Counted from the first letter of the stretch, positions 1 through 6,324 are shown. The stretch is DNA of 11,115 bases from Bacteroidales bacterium UBA4073 (GCA_002383425.1 DFYV01000062.1:1-11115), one strand, 5' to 3'. Notes: generated by a model not told the origin, from the sequence alone. Numbers and translations: made by a program.

Positions 1-21
1 TTAACTACATTTTAACTACAT
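1..21. repeat. Two-copy direct repeat, 11-base spacing
   Basis: The ten-base word TTAACTACAT occurs at 1-10 and again at 12-21. It lies at the window edge, so a longer array could continue to the left. No gene is visible between here and the promoter at 168. Two copies of an AT-rich word could be chance. Confidence 0.35.
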
Positions 22-167
22 ATAAACAAATTGCAAGTTATCATTAAATTCATGGTAGAACCAAAAATTCATAATATAGGTGATGCGTAAACTTTAATTG
101 AAAAACCAAGAAAGTGCCAAATGGTTAATGTAAATCGATAAGAAATTTAGGGTTAAGACTATTTTTT

Positions 168-175
168 TAACTTTG
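168..175 (+). promoter_or_regulatory. Bacteroidota -7 promoter box for the phosphohexomutase gene
   Basis: TAACTTTG matches the Bacteroidota -7 consensus TAnnTTTG exactly and lies 22 bases before the ATG at 198, which implies a short leader. TTTAG at 146-150 is only a weak and too closely spaced candidate for the -33 element. Confidence 0.6.
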
Positions 176-197
176 CCCGATAAAATCAGGTACTAAA

Positions 198-1577
198 ATG
201 ACTTTAATCAAATCGATATCAGGGATACGAGGAACAATTGGTGGTGTTACTGGCGAGAACCTTACCCCAGTAGATGTAGTACGGTTTACTGCGGCGTACG
301 CCGAATGGCTAAAGCAGCGTAATCGTGGTAAACGTTATAGGGTTACAGTGGGGCGCGATGCCCGCATATCGGGCGAAATGGTTAACAGCCTTGTAGTTGG
401 AACCCTCATGGGATGTGGCATTGATGTACTGAATCTTGGCCTTGCCACCACCCCTACGGTTGAAATGGCTGTTATACATGAAAAAACCGATGGTGGAATT
501 ATCCTAACAGCCAGCCATAACCCTCGCCAATGGAATGCCCTTAAACTCCTTAATGAGAAAGGCGAGTTTCTCACCGACTCCGATGGCCGTAAGGTCTTGG
601 AAATGGCAGAAAACGAAAATTTTTCCTTTACCGATGCCGATAACCTGGGAACGGTTGTTGATGAATATGCTTTTGTTGATGAGCACATCAATCGAATCAT
701 CAATCTTAAATATATTGATAAAAATGCTATTGCCAAAGCCAACCTCAAGGTGGCAATTGACTGTGTAAACTCAGTTGGCGGTATCGCATTACCTCGCTTA
801 CTGAAAGCTCTGGGTGTAAACAACCTTATTGAACTCTACACCGACCCCACCGGCGATTTCCCCCATAACCCCGAACCGCTACCTGAACATTTGACTGAAA
901 TATCAAAGCTAATCAAGGAACAAGGGGCAGATGTAGGCTTTGTGGTTGACCCCGATGTGGATAGGCTTGCCATTATTAACGAGGATGGCACCATGTTTGG
1001 CGAAGAGTACACCCTGGTAGCCTGTGCCGACTATGTGCTAAGCCAAAACCCTGGAAATACCGTCTCAAACCTGTCGAGCACAGCTGCCCTGCGCGATATT
1101 ACCTACAAGTACGATAAAGAATATTTTGCATCAGCCGTTGGAGAGGTAAATGTGGTAGCTAAAATGAAAGAGGTTAATGCCGTTATTGGTGGCGAGGGTA
1201 ACGGGGGCGTTATTCTTCCTGAATTACACTACGGGCGTGATGCCCTGGTAGGAATTGCCCTTTTCCTATCGCACCTTGCCAAAAGTGGGAAAAAATGTTC
1301 GGAACTTCGCCGGCAGTATCCAAGCTATAGCATCTCAAAAAACAGAATTGAGTTAAAGCCAGGACTTAACCCCGATGGGGTTCTGGAGCAGCTCAAGGTA
1401 AGATTCTCAAGCGAAAAAGTGAACACCATTGATGGTTTACGTATCGACTTTGCCGATGGTTGGGTTCACATGCGGAAGTCCAATACCGAGCCTATCATTC
1501 GGGTTTATGCCGAAGCCAAAACAGATGAAAAAGCCAATGCCCTTGCACAACTTATAATTAACGAAGTATTAAGGTAA
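198..1577 (+). CDS. glmM: Phosphoglucosamine mutase / phosphomannomutase family protein
   Basis: This 459-residue alpha-D-phosphohexomutase most likely interconverts glucosamine-6-phosphate and glucosamine-1-phosphate, the step feeding UDP-GlcNAc for peptidoglycan and lipid A in the cytosol. The N-terminus SISGIRGTIGG (6-16) is the family opening. The phosphoserine loop TASHNP (104-109) carries Ser106, the residue phosphorylated in the cycle. DPDVDR (251-256) is the Mg-binding loop with Asp251, 253 and 255. GEGNGG (332-337) is the sugar-specificity loop. RKSNTEP (426-432) in domain 4 binds the substrate phosphate. Length fits the family, so the gene looks intact. The ATG at 198 follows a well-placed promoter. 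It is transcribed alone and converges on ssb. Bacteroidota carry several paralogues of this fold, so phosphomannomutase or phosphoglucomutase activity is possible; family assignment is firm, substrate less so. Confidence 0.9.
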   Translation: MTLIKSISGIRGTIGGVTGENLTPVDVVRFTAAYAEWLKQRNRGKRYRVTVGRDARISGEMVNSLVVGTLMGCGIDVLNLGLATTPTVEMAVIHEKTDGGIILTASHNPRQWNALKLLNEKGEFLTDSDGRKVLEMAENENFSFTDADNLGTVVDEYAFVDEHINRIINLKYIDKNAIAKANLKVAIDCVNSVGGIALPRLLKALGVNNLIELYTDPTGDFPHNPEPLPEHLTEISKLIKEQGADVGFVVDPDVDRLAIINEDGTMFGEEYTLVACADYVLSQNPGNTVSNLSSTAALRDITYKYDKEYFASAVGEVNVVAKMKEVNAVIGGEGNGGVILPELHYGRDALVGIALFLSHLAKSGKKCSELRRQYPSYSISKNRIELKPGLNPDGVLEQLKVRFSSEKVNTIDGLRIDFADGWVHMRKSNTEPIIRVYAEAKTDEKANALAQLIINEVLR

Positions 1578-1602
1578 ACCGTAAGATAAGCGTGATGGAT
1601 CA

Positions 1603-1616
1603 ATGCAAAATGCAAA
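1603..1616. repeat. Two-unit heptamer ATGCAAA, with distant inverted copy
   Basis: ATGCAAA is repeated twice in tandem just downstream of the mutase gene. The nine-base word ATGCAAAAT at 1603-1611 has a perfect inverted copy, ATTTTGCAT, at 1786-1794. The two flank the larger heptamer array between them. Confidence 0.45.
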
Positions 1617-1626
1617 AAAGAAACAT

Positions 1627-1771
1627 AGTAGCGAGTATATAGTAGATAGTATTGAGTAGAGGTTAAACTTTAAACTTCTCATGTCTAATGTCTCACGCCT
1701 AACACCTTACGCCTAACGCCTAACGTTTAACGTTTAACCTTTAACGTTTAACGCCTATAAACTTTTTAGAC
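1627..1771. repeat. Mosaic heptamer array 1 with conserved tail
   Basis: Nineteen consecutive 7-base units run in one unbroken register from 1627 to 1759, but the unit sequence changes along the way. Five AGTnnnn units (1627-1661) are followed by GTTAAAC/TTTAAAC (1662-1675), TTCTCAT/GTCTAAT/GTCTCAC (1676-1696), GCCTAAC-like units (1697-1724), and GTTTAAC/CTTTAAC units (1725-1752). The array ends in GCCTATAAACTTTTTAGAC (1753-1771). The last 25 bases (1747-1771) are identical to 6300-6324. Segment 1661-1675 is an inverted copy, 14 of 15 bases, of 1725-1739. The array lies between the convergent mutase and ssb genes. No function is known to me. Confidence 0.8.
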
Positions 1772-1821
1772 TGGGCTCATTATGAATTTTGCATCTTCTA
1801 ATTTTCACTCTATTGAACTAT

Positions 1822-1856
1822 AGCAGCAAACTCCGGCTTTGCCGGAGTTTGCTGCT
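1822..1856. terminator. Perfect 16-bp hairpin, likely terminator of ssb
   Basis: 1822-1837 and 1841-1856 are perfect inverted complements (16 bp) around a 3-base loop. The hairpin starts three bases after the ssb stop codon on the minus strand and also lies at the end of the convergent transcript from glmM, so it may serve both. The U-tract is weak on both strands: TTTT at 1858-1861 on the plus side, and ATAGTTC on the minus side. Confidence 0.65.
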
Positions 1857-1859
1857 GTT

Positions 1860-2294
1860 TTAGAATGGTAAATCGTCATCAGGTTGGGGGGGAGGGAAGT
1901 CACCTTCGGCCGCAACATGTTTGGAATCCTGTTGTTCAGGATACTGTGGTGTTTTATCCTGACCGGTATTGGGGCCAAGAAACCGGAAGTTATCGCAATG
2001 GATTTCGGTTGTATAACGCTTGTTCCCGTCTTTATCCTCGTACGAGGAATTTCTGATGCGCCCCTCAACATACAGGAGTTTCCCGGTTTTAATGTACTTC
2101 TCGGCAATATCAGCCAATCCACGCCAAACCACAATGTTGTGCCATTCGGTTTGGGTTACCTTTTTACCCGATTTATCGGTGTAGGTTTCATTTGTAGCCA
2201 ATGAGAAACGCGCAACGGTTACCCCACCCTCAAGGTGTCGAACCTCAGGATCTTTGCCAACGTTTCCAACCAGAATTACCTTGTTTACTGACAT
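1860..2294 (-). CDS. ssb: Single-stranded DNA-binding protein
   Basis: This 144-residue SSB binds and protects single-stranded DNA in replication, recombination and repair, normally as a tetramer. The N-terminus MSVNKVILVGNVGKDPEVR opens the OB fold, which runs to about residue 110 and contains the typical TEWHNIVVWR and EGRIRN strands. A short, proline-rich linker leads to the acidic tip DDDLPF, the conserved partner-docking tail for repair and replication proteins. The length is shorter than E. coli SSB (178 residues) because the linker is brief, as is usual in Bacteroidota. It follows mutY on the same strand with a 61-base gap and is probably co-transcribed with it. A run of seven C (coding strand, 1892-1886) encodes part of the linker just ahead of the tip. 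Confidence 0.95.
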   Translation of the reverse strand: MSVNKVILVGNVGKDPEVRHLEGGVTVARFSLATNETYTDKSGKKVTQTEWHNIVVWRGLADIAEKYIKTGKLLYVEGRIRNSSYEDKDGNKRYTTEIHCDNFRFLGPNTGQDKTPQYPEQQDSKHVAAEGDFPPPQPDDDLPF

Positions 2295-2355
2295 ACTCGT
2301 ATTATTTTAAATTGGGTTAATATTTACCCAAGTTAAGAAATTTTTTTATGCGCAA

Positions 2356-3432
2356 TTATTTTGATGACGAAAAATATTTTTCAACGGGTTCAGCAGCCAT
2401 GTATGAGTCAATTAGCCTGGGCAAGGAGTAATCGGTTACGTTGCCAATGGGTACCCTGACAAACCCTTCAGAGAGTACATAGTTTGGCTTGTCAATTTCC
2501 AGAATTATAAAAGTAGCCCAAAGCGTTCGATGGCTTAACATGTGCCGTACAGGGTTCGAAATATCCAATATTTTAACATTTGACCCCGATAAAAAGCTCA
2601 AGGTATTCATTGCCTTAATTAGCTCATGGGGTTCAAACCTCGTGTTTACCTCAAGCAAGGGAAATTCATACAATGAATGCCAAATATCTTTCTCTTCGCG
2701 TCGTTTGATGTAGGTAAAACCATTGTGCCTGATAAGGAAGTAGTAGAAAAATCGTTCAACGGGTGGTTTCTTTTTTCCCCTAACCGGTAGAGTTGAAATC
2801 AGGTTGTTTTGGTTGGCATAGCAGTACTGGGCAAATGGACAATCGATACAACGAGGTAATTTTGGGGTACATTGTAGGGCACCAAAATCAATTATAGCCT
2901 GATTAAAACGACCCGCATTACCCTTGGGAATTAGCTCATTGGCTAAAGCAAAAAACTCCTTTTTCCCAGCTGTGGAATCAATAGACGTAAACACACCATA
3001 TACCCTTGATAGGATACGGTAAACATTGCCATCGACTGCTGGTACTGGTTCGCCAAAGGCAAACGAGGCAATGGCAGCAGCCGAGTAAGCCCCCAAACCC
3101 TTAATCTGTAAAAGTTCCTTATAAGTTTTTGGCAACGATCCATTGTACTGCTCCATCACCTGAATTGCCCCCGCTTTTAGATTTCGAGCTCGGGTATAGT
3201 ATCCCAGGCCTTGCCAAACCTTCATGACATCGTCAATATTAGCATTGGCAAGCGATTCTATGGTAGGGAAACGCTCAATGAAACGGTGGTAGTATGAAAT
3301 TCCCTGTGCCACCCTGGTTTGCTGAAGTATCACTTCCGATACCCAGATGTGATACAGGTCGGTTGTATTCCGCCAGGGTAAATCCCGGGCATGGGCAAGG
3401 TACCACCCCAGAAGTGTTGTGCTAAAATCCAT
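2356..3432 (-). CDS. mutY: A/G-specific adenine DNA glycosylase
   Basis: MutY excises adenine mispaired with 8-oxoguanine, preventing G:C to T:A transversions. From the ATG at 3432 the protein has 358 residues. The catalytic Glu33 is in SEVILQQTRV. The helix-hairpin-helix IKGLGAYSAAAIASF is followed by VPAVDGNV with catalytic Asp134. The [4Fe-4S] cluster ligands are Cys188, 195, 198 and 204, in the canonical C-x6-C-x2-C-x5-C spacing. The C-terminal NUDIX-like domain (from about 220) recognises 8-oxoG and includes an SHRTL loop equivalent to the FSH motif. An upstream in-frame TTG at 3465 would add eleven residues, but it overlaps the predicted -7 box and the extra residues (MTRFFFFWFDT) are unlike the family, so I chose the ATG. 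The gene is divergent from the HU gene and upstream of ssb. Confidence 0.95.
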   Translation of the reverse strand: MDFSTTLLGWYLAHARDLPWRNTTDLYHIWVSEVILQQTRVAQGISYYHRFIERFPTIESLANANIDDVMKVWQGLGYYTRARNLKAGAIQVMEQYNGSLPKTYKELLQIKGLGAYSAAAIASFAFGEPVPAVDGNVYRILSRVYGVFTSIDSTAGKKEFFALANELIPKGNAGRFNQAIIDFGALQCTPKLPRCIDCPFAQYCYANQNNLISTLPVRGKKKPPVERFFYYFLIRHNGFTYIKRREEKDIWHSLYEFPLLEVNTRFEPHELIKAMNTLSFLSGSNVKILDISNPVRHMLSHRTLWATFIILEIDKPNYVLSEGFVRVPIGNVTDYSLPRLIDSYMAAEPVEKYFSSSK

Positions 3433-3462
3433 GGTATCAAACCAAAAGAAAAAAAATCTTGT

Positions 3463-3470
3463 CAAAAATA
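3463..3470 (-). promoter_or_regulatory. -7 box for mutY-ssb
   Basis: The minus strand reads TATTTTTG, an exact match to TAnnTTTG, 30 bases upstream of the mutY ATG at 3432. The position supports the ATG over the TTG start at 3465. A TTTG at 3499-3496 (minus) is a possible -33 element, but the spacing is a few bases long. Confidence 0.5.
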
Positions 3471-3504
3471 ATCTTAACTATTTTATATATCGATACAAAA
3501 CATG

Positions 3505-3512
3505 TATATTTG
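3505..3512 (+). promoter_or_regulatory. -7 box for the HU - small basic protein - RNase G operon
   Basis: TATATTTG matches the Bacteroidota -7 consensus exactly, 54 bases upstream of the HU start codon, giving a leader of roughly 45-50 bases. I see no convincing -33 element. It lies only 34 bases from the divergent mutY -7 box, so the two promoters share their upstream DNA. Confidence 0.55.
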
Positions 3513-3566
3513 CAATCCAAAATTGAAGTAATTGTCTAATTTATTGATAACTAAAGATTTTCAAAA

Positions 3567-3854
3567 ATGACAAAGGCAGATATCATTAACGAGATTTCCA
3601 AAAGTACTGGAATCGAAAAAGTAGCTGTTCAGAAAACCGTTGAGGCTTTCATGGAAGCCGTAAAGGATTCCTTAGTAAAGGAAAAGAATGTGTACTTACG
3701 AGGCTTTGGCAGTTTCATTGTGAAAAAACGCGCCAAAAAAACCGCCCGCAACATTTCGAAAAACACCACCATTATCATTCCTGAGCATTTCATTCCTGCA
3801 TTCAAACCTTCCAAATCGTTTGTGAACAAGGTTAAAAGCCACGTAAAGAGATAG
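3567..3854 (+). CDS. HU/IHF-family DNA-binding protein, variant without the intercalating proline
   Basis: This 95-residue protein belongs to the HU/IHF family of small dimeric nucleoid proteins that bend DNA. Helices 1-2 (MTKADIINEISKSTG and the following amphipathic helix) form the dimer core. RGFGSF (45-50) is the conserved turn before the beta-arm, and the arm itself spans about 55-75. It aligns without gaps to E. coli HU through the arm. There the usual RNP motif, whose proline intercalates between base pairs, is replaced by RNI with Ile63, followed by SKNTT where HU has QTGKE. A basic C-terminus (KVKSHVKR) follows. The gene is first in a probable operon with the small basic protein (29-base gap) and RNase G. 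General membership is certain; a specialised role, perhaps binding RNA or straight DNA, is inference. Confidence 0.92.
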   Translation: MTKADIINEISKSTGIEKVAVQKTVEAFMEAVKDSLVKEKNVYLRGFGSFIVKKRAKKTARNISKNTTIIIPEHFIPAFKPSKSFVNKVKSHVKR

Positions 3855-3883
3855 TTTAACACTAACCGTAAAATTTTACAACA

Positions 3884-3979
3884 ATGCCAAGCGGAAAAAA
3901 AAGGAAAAGACATAAAATGTCAACCCACAAGCGTAAAAAACGCTTACGTAAAAATCGCCATAAAAAGAAGATCAGATAA
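3884..3979 (+). CDS. 31-residue basic protein, mS38/bS22-like (AURKAIP1/COX24 domain)
   Basis: A 31-codon reading frame starts with ATG at 3884 and ends with TAA at 3977-3979. The product has 11 Lys, 7 Arg and 3 His. It contains the pattern KKRKRHKMSTHKRKKRLRKN, which resembles the AURKAIP1/COX24 (DUF1713) signature of a Lys/Arg block, a Met, then H-K-x-R-K. That family includes mitochondrial ribosomal protein mS38 and the mycobacterial small-subunit protein bS22, which sit near the decoding centre. I infer a ribosomal role from this similarity. The gene lies 29 bases after HU and ahead of RNase G. Its small size makes automated annotation likely to miss it. An internal ATG at 3917 would leave only 20 residues and lose the first basic block. 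Confidence 0.8.
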   Translation: MPSGKKRKRHKMSTHKRKKRLRKNRHKKKIR

Positions 3980-4007
3980 CAATTTGCTAATCAGCGTGGT
4001 GAGATAA

Positions 4008-4041
4008 GCAACCTAAAGTGCCCCAAGGTGCTTTAGGTTGC
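4008..4041 (+). terminator. 15-bp hairpin between the small basic gene and RNase G
   Basis: 4008-4022 pairs with 4027-4041 around the loop CCAA: 13 Watson-Crick pairs and two G-U wobbles. The trailing GTTGTTTAATTG is T-rich but has no true U-run. It may act as a leaky terminator or attenuator limiting read-through into rng, or as a 3' end or processing structure. RNase E of E. coli autoregulates through a leader structure, so a similar role here is possible but unproven. Confidence 0.55.
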
Positions 4042-4073
4042 GTTGTTTAATTGCTAACCAAAAATCGTAGAAG

Positions 4074-5624
4074 GTGAATACCGAGTTAATCATTGATGTT
4101 CGTGAAGCTGAAATTGCGATAGCCCTGCTCGAAAATAAGCAGCTGGTGGAGCTCAACAAGGAGCGCAGCAATGTTCAGTTCTCGGTTGGCGACCTCTATC
4201 TCGGTAAAGTAAAAAAAATCATGCCCGGGTTGAATGCTGCATTCGTAGATGTAGGCTACGAAAAGGACGCATTCCTACATTACCTTGACCTTGGGCCTCA
4301 GTTCAAAACACTCCAGAAATACGTACAGGATCACTACTCGCGCAAGAACAAAACCATCCCCGTATCCCGATACAACATGCTGCCCGATATCGACAAGGGG
4401 GGAAAGATTTCCGATGTGCTAAGTTCAGGGCAGCCCGTAATGGTTCAAATAGCCAAGGAGCCCATTTCGACCAAGGGGCCAAGGCTAACCTCTGAAATTT
4501 CAATTGCCGGCAGGAACATTGTGCTTGTTCCCTTTAATGACAGGATATCGATTTCACAGAAAATTACTTCGCCCGAAGAGCGCAAGCGCCTGAAAAGGCT
4601 CATGGAAAGCATTACTCCCAAAAACTTTGGGGTAATTGTACGTACTGCAGCCGAAGGGAAAAAAGTGGCCATTCTCGACGCCGAGCTTCGTAGCTTGATC
4701 AAACGCTGGGAAATTACCATCGAAAAGTTGAAAAACCCCGGCTACCCGATACTTCTCACAAGTGAAATCAAACGCACTTCGGCTATCCTAAGGGATATGC
4801 TCAACGGTTCGTTCAACAGCATCCATGTAAACGACGAGAATGTTTACGAAGAGATACGGGAATACATCGAGAGCATTGCCCCCGAAAAGGAAAAGATTGT
4901 AAAACTCTACACTGGTAATGTTCCCATTTTCGACCAGTTTGGAGTTGAAAAGCAGATTAAATCACTTTTTGGCCGAACTGTATCAATTAAAAGCGGGGCA
5001 TACCTTATTGTTGAACATACTGAGGCGTTGCATGTGATAGATGTTAACAGCGGCAACAGGTCGAAATCGTCGAACGACCAGGAGACCAACGCCCTTGAGG
5101 TAAACCTGGCAGCCACCGATGAGATTGCCCGTCAGCTGCGATTGCGCGACATGGGCGGAATTATCGTAGTCGATTTCATCGACATGCATAACAATGAGAA
5201 TAGGCAAATGGTTTACGAGCGCATGAAGGAACTCATGAGCCGTGACCGTGCCAAGCACAACATCCTCCCACTAACCAAATTCGGGTTGATGCAGATTACC
5301 CGCCAACGCGTCCGCCCCGAAATGCACATCGACACCAGCGAGAAATGCCCTGTTTGCAACGGTAGCGGAAAGGTAACGGCAACAATACTTATAGATGAAC
5401 AAATCGAAAATCAGCTATCGCTGATTTGTACAAGTAAAAAGTACCGATCGGTTACCATTAAGCTGCATTCCTACATTGCGGCTTACATTAAAAAGGGCAT
5501 CATCTCAAAACGATTTAGGTGGGCGTTGAAGTACAATTGTGCCATCAACCTTCTGCCCATGTCGTCGTACCATTTTCTGGAGTACCATTTCTTTGACAAA
5601 AACGATAACGAGATAGCTTTTTAG
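4074..5624 (+). CDS. rng: Ribonuclease G/E family endoribonuclease
   Basis: This 516-residue endoribonuclease cuts single-stranded, AU-rich RNA in mRNA decay and rRNA 5' maturation. An S1 RNA-binding domain covers roughly 35-140 (VGDLYLGKVKKIMPGLNAAF, then VDVGYEKDAFLH). The DNase I-like catalytic part holds VIDVNSG (321-327) with Asp323 and Asn325, and VVDFIDM with Asp367, matching the Mg ligands Asp303, Asn305 and Asp346 of RNase E. The Zn-link CPVCNGSG has Cys425 and Cys428. The protein is the catalytic half only, without the degradosome scaffold of RNase E. The start is GTG at 4074; an in-frame TAG at 4068-4070 rules out anything upstream. The AGAAGG-like purine stretch runs directly into the GTG, so ribosome-binding spacing is unusually tight. 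It is last in the HU operon and is followed by a clear terminator. Confidence 0.95.
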   Translation: MNTELIIDVREAEIAIALLENKQLVELNKERSNVQFSVGDLYLGKVKKIMPGLNAAFVDVGYEKDAFLHYLDLGPQFKTLQKYVQDHYSRKNKTIPVSRYNMLPDIDKGGKISDVLSSGQPVMVQIAKEPISTKGPRLTSEISIAGRNIVLVPFNDRISISQKITSPEERKRLKRLMESITPKNFGVIVRTAAEGKKVAILDAELRSLIKRWEITIEKLKNPGYPILLTSEIKRTSAILRDMLNGSFNSIHVNDENVYEEIREYIESIAPEKEKIVKLYTGNVPIFDQFGVEKQIKSLFGRTVSIKSGAYLIVEHTEALHVIDVNSGNRSKSSNDQETNALEVNLAATDEIARQLRLRDMGGIIVVDFIDMHNNENRQMVYERMKELMSRDRAKHNILPLTKFGLMQITRQRVRPEMHIDTSEKCPVCNGSGKVTATILIDEQIENQLSLICTSKKYRSVTIKLHSYIAAYIKKGIISKRFRWALKYNCAINLLPMSSYHFLEYHFFDKNDNEIAF

Positions 5625-5634
5625 CCAACTAATT

Positions 5635-5664
5635 AAGGGTGTCAGGTTTTTCTGACACCCTTTT
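5635..5664 (+). terminator. Intrinsic terminator of rng
   Basis: An 11-bp perfect stem (5635-5645 with 5652-5662) has a six-base GTTTTT loop and ends in a TTTT run at 5661-5664. It begins ten bases after the rng stop codon and is the best terminator in the window. Confidence 0.9.
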
Positions 5665-5805
5665 ACATAGATTTAAACCACAGGTACAACATTTTAAGTA
5701 AAACCCAAAACCTCATTATAGAAAAGCGTAACAGAAATAAGTTTTGGTAGGGTTTAAAAAATTAATTTTAATCCAAGTTGCCCTATACAATTCTGTAAAT
5801 ATCTA

Positions 5806-5853
5806 TGAGTTCAGTCTATAAAGTTCATAAAGTTGACAGTTCATAAAGTTAAA
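5806..5853. repeat. Octamer-period array
   Basis: Six 8-base units run in one register. The 13-base word AGTTCATAAAGTT is repeated exactly at 5822-5834 and 5838-5850, 16 bases apart, which is two periods of eight. Units before them (TGAGTTCA, GTCTATAA) are diverged but stay in phase. Confidence 0.6.
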
Positions 5854-6030
5854 ACATTGAAAATAAGGGTTATATGTTTATTTCACAACATTTTTTAAAA
5901 TGCTGATAATTAAAAACATAGCTTGTTTTGCTAAAATAAAACATGCTTTTTATACAGGACTCATCTATATATCAATGTATAACAAATATGCTATACATTA
6001 TGATGCAACCAAAAATTCTTCTTTCTTTCA

Positions 6031-6106
6031 CTGCAAAGACACAAAGACGCAAAGAAAAAAATACATATTATTGATAATTAACTCTTTGCGACTTGGCGCC
6101 TTTGCG
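6031..6106. repeat. Inverted pair of octamer arrays (CTTTGCG type)
   Basis: The left arm 6031-6054 has three 8-base units of type ACnCAAAG. The right arm 6083-6106 has three units ending in TTTGCG or TTGGCG. The arms are inverted: 6033-6056 and 6082-6105 match at 19 of 24 positions when folded, across a loop of about 25 bases. The structure could form an RNA or DNA hairpin in the gap between rng and the methyltransferase. Confidence 0.65.
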
Positions 6107-6169
6107 GTAAAATATTATTGAGTCTAATCTAAAAAACCAAATTTTATTAAAAATGATGGTTCTCGTAAA

Positions 6170-6324
6170 AAACGCCAGAAACGTAAAGCGTTTAAATTCT
6201 AAATTTATAAATTTACCTTACGCCTTACCTTTAACCTTTAACCTTTAACCTTTAACCTTTAACCTTTAACGTTTAACGTTTAACGTTTAACGTTTAACAT
6301 TTAACGCCTATAAACTTTTTAGAC
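6170..6324. repeat. Mosaic heptamer array 2 with conserved tail
   Basis: Thirteen clear 7-base units run from 6215 to 6305: ACCTTAC, GCCTTAC, six CTTTAAC, four GTTTAAC and one ATTTAAC. They end in GCCTATAAACTTTTTAGAC (6306-6324). Diverged sequence before 6215 (TAAAGCG, TTTAAAT, TCTAAAT, TTATAAA) keeps the same 7-base phase back to about 6170. The 25 bases at 6300-6324 are identical to 1747-1771 of array 1, in the same orientation. The tail ends 11 bases from the methyltransferase stop codon, again at a convergent gene junction. Confidence 0.85.

Noticed and set aside
335..823. 162-codon minus-strand frame inside glmM
   Set aside because: It is a shadow of the well-supported mutase gene, with no recognisable domain.
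1683..1771. CRISPR array
   Set aside because: Units are 7 bases with no spacers, and no cas gene is present.
3433..3465. MutY extension starting at TTG 3465
   Set aside because: The added residues MTRFFFFWFDT do not fit the family, and the codon overlaps the likely -7 box. ATG at 3432 gives a normal MutY N-terminus.
5900..6121. Open frame of 73 codons in the gap after rng
   Set aside because: Its second half is read through the octamer hairpin arms, the composition is typical of AT-rich noncoding DNA, and there is no family resemblance.
6200..6215. 16-base perfect palindrome of A and T as an operator
   Set aside because: It lies in the heptamer-phase stretch of array 2, has no nearby promoter, and AT-only palindromes arise easily by chance.
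6215..6305. Telomere-like repeat or telomerase-templated DNA
   Set aside because: CCTTTAA units resemble telomeric words, but the array is internal, short and mosaic, and nothing in the window suggests a linear replicon end.
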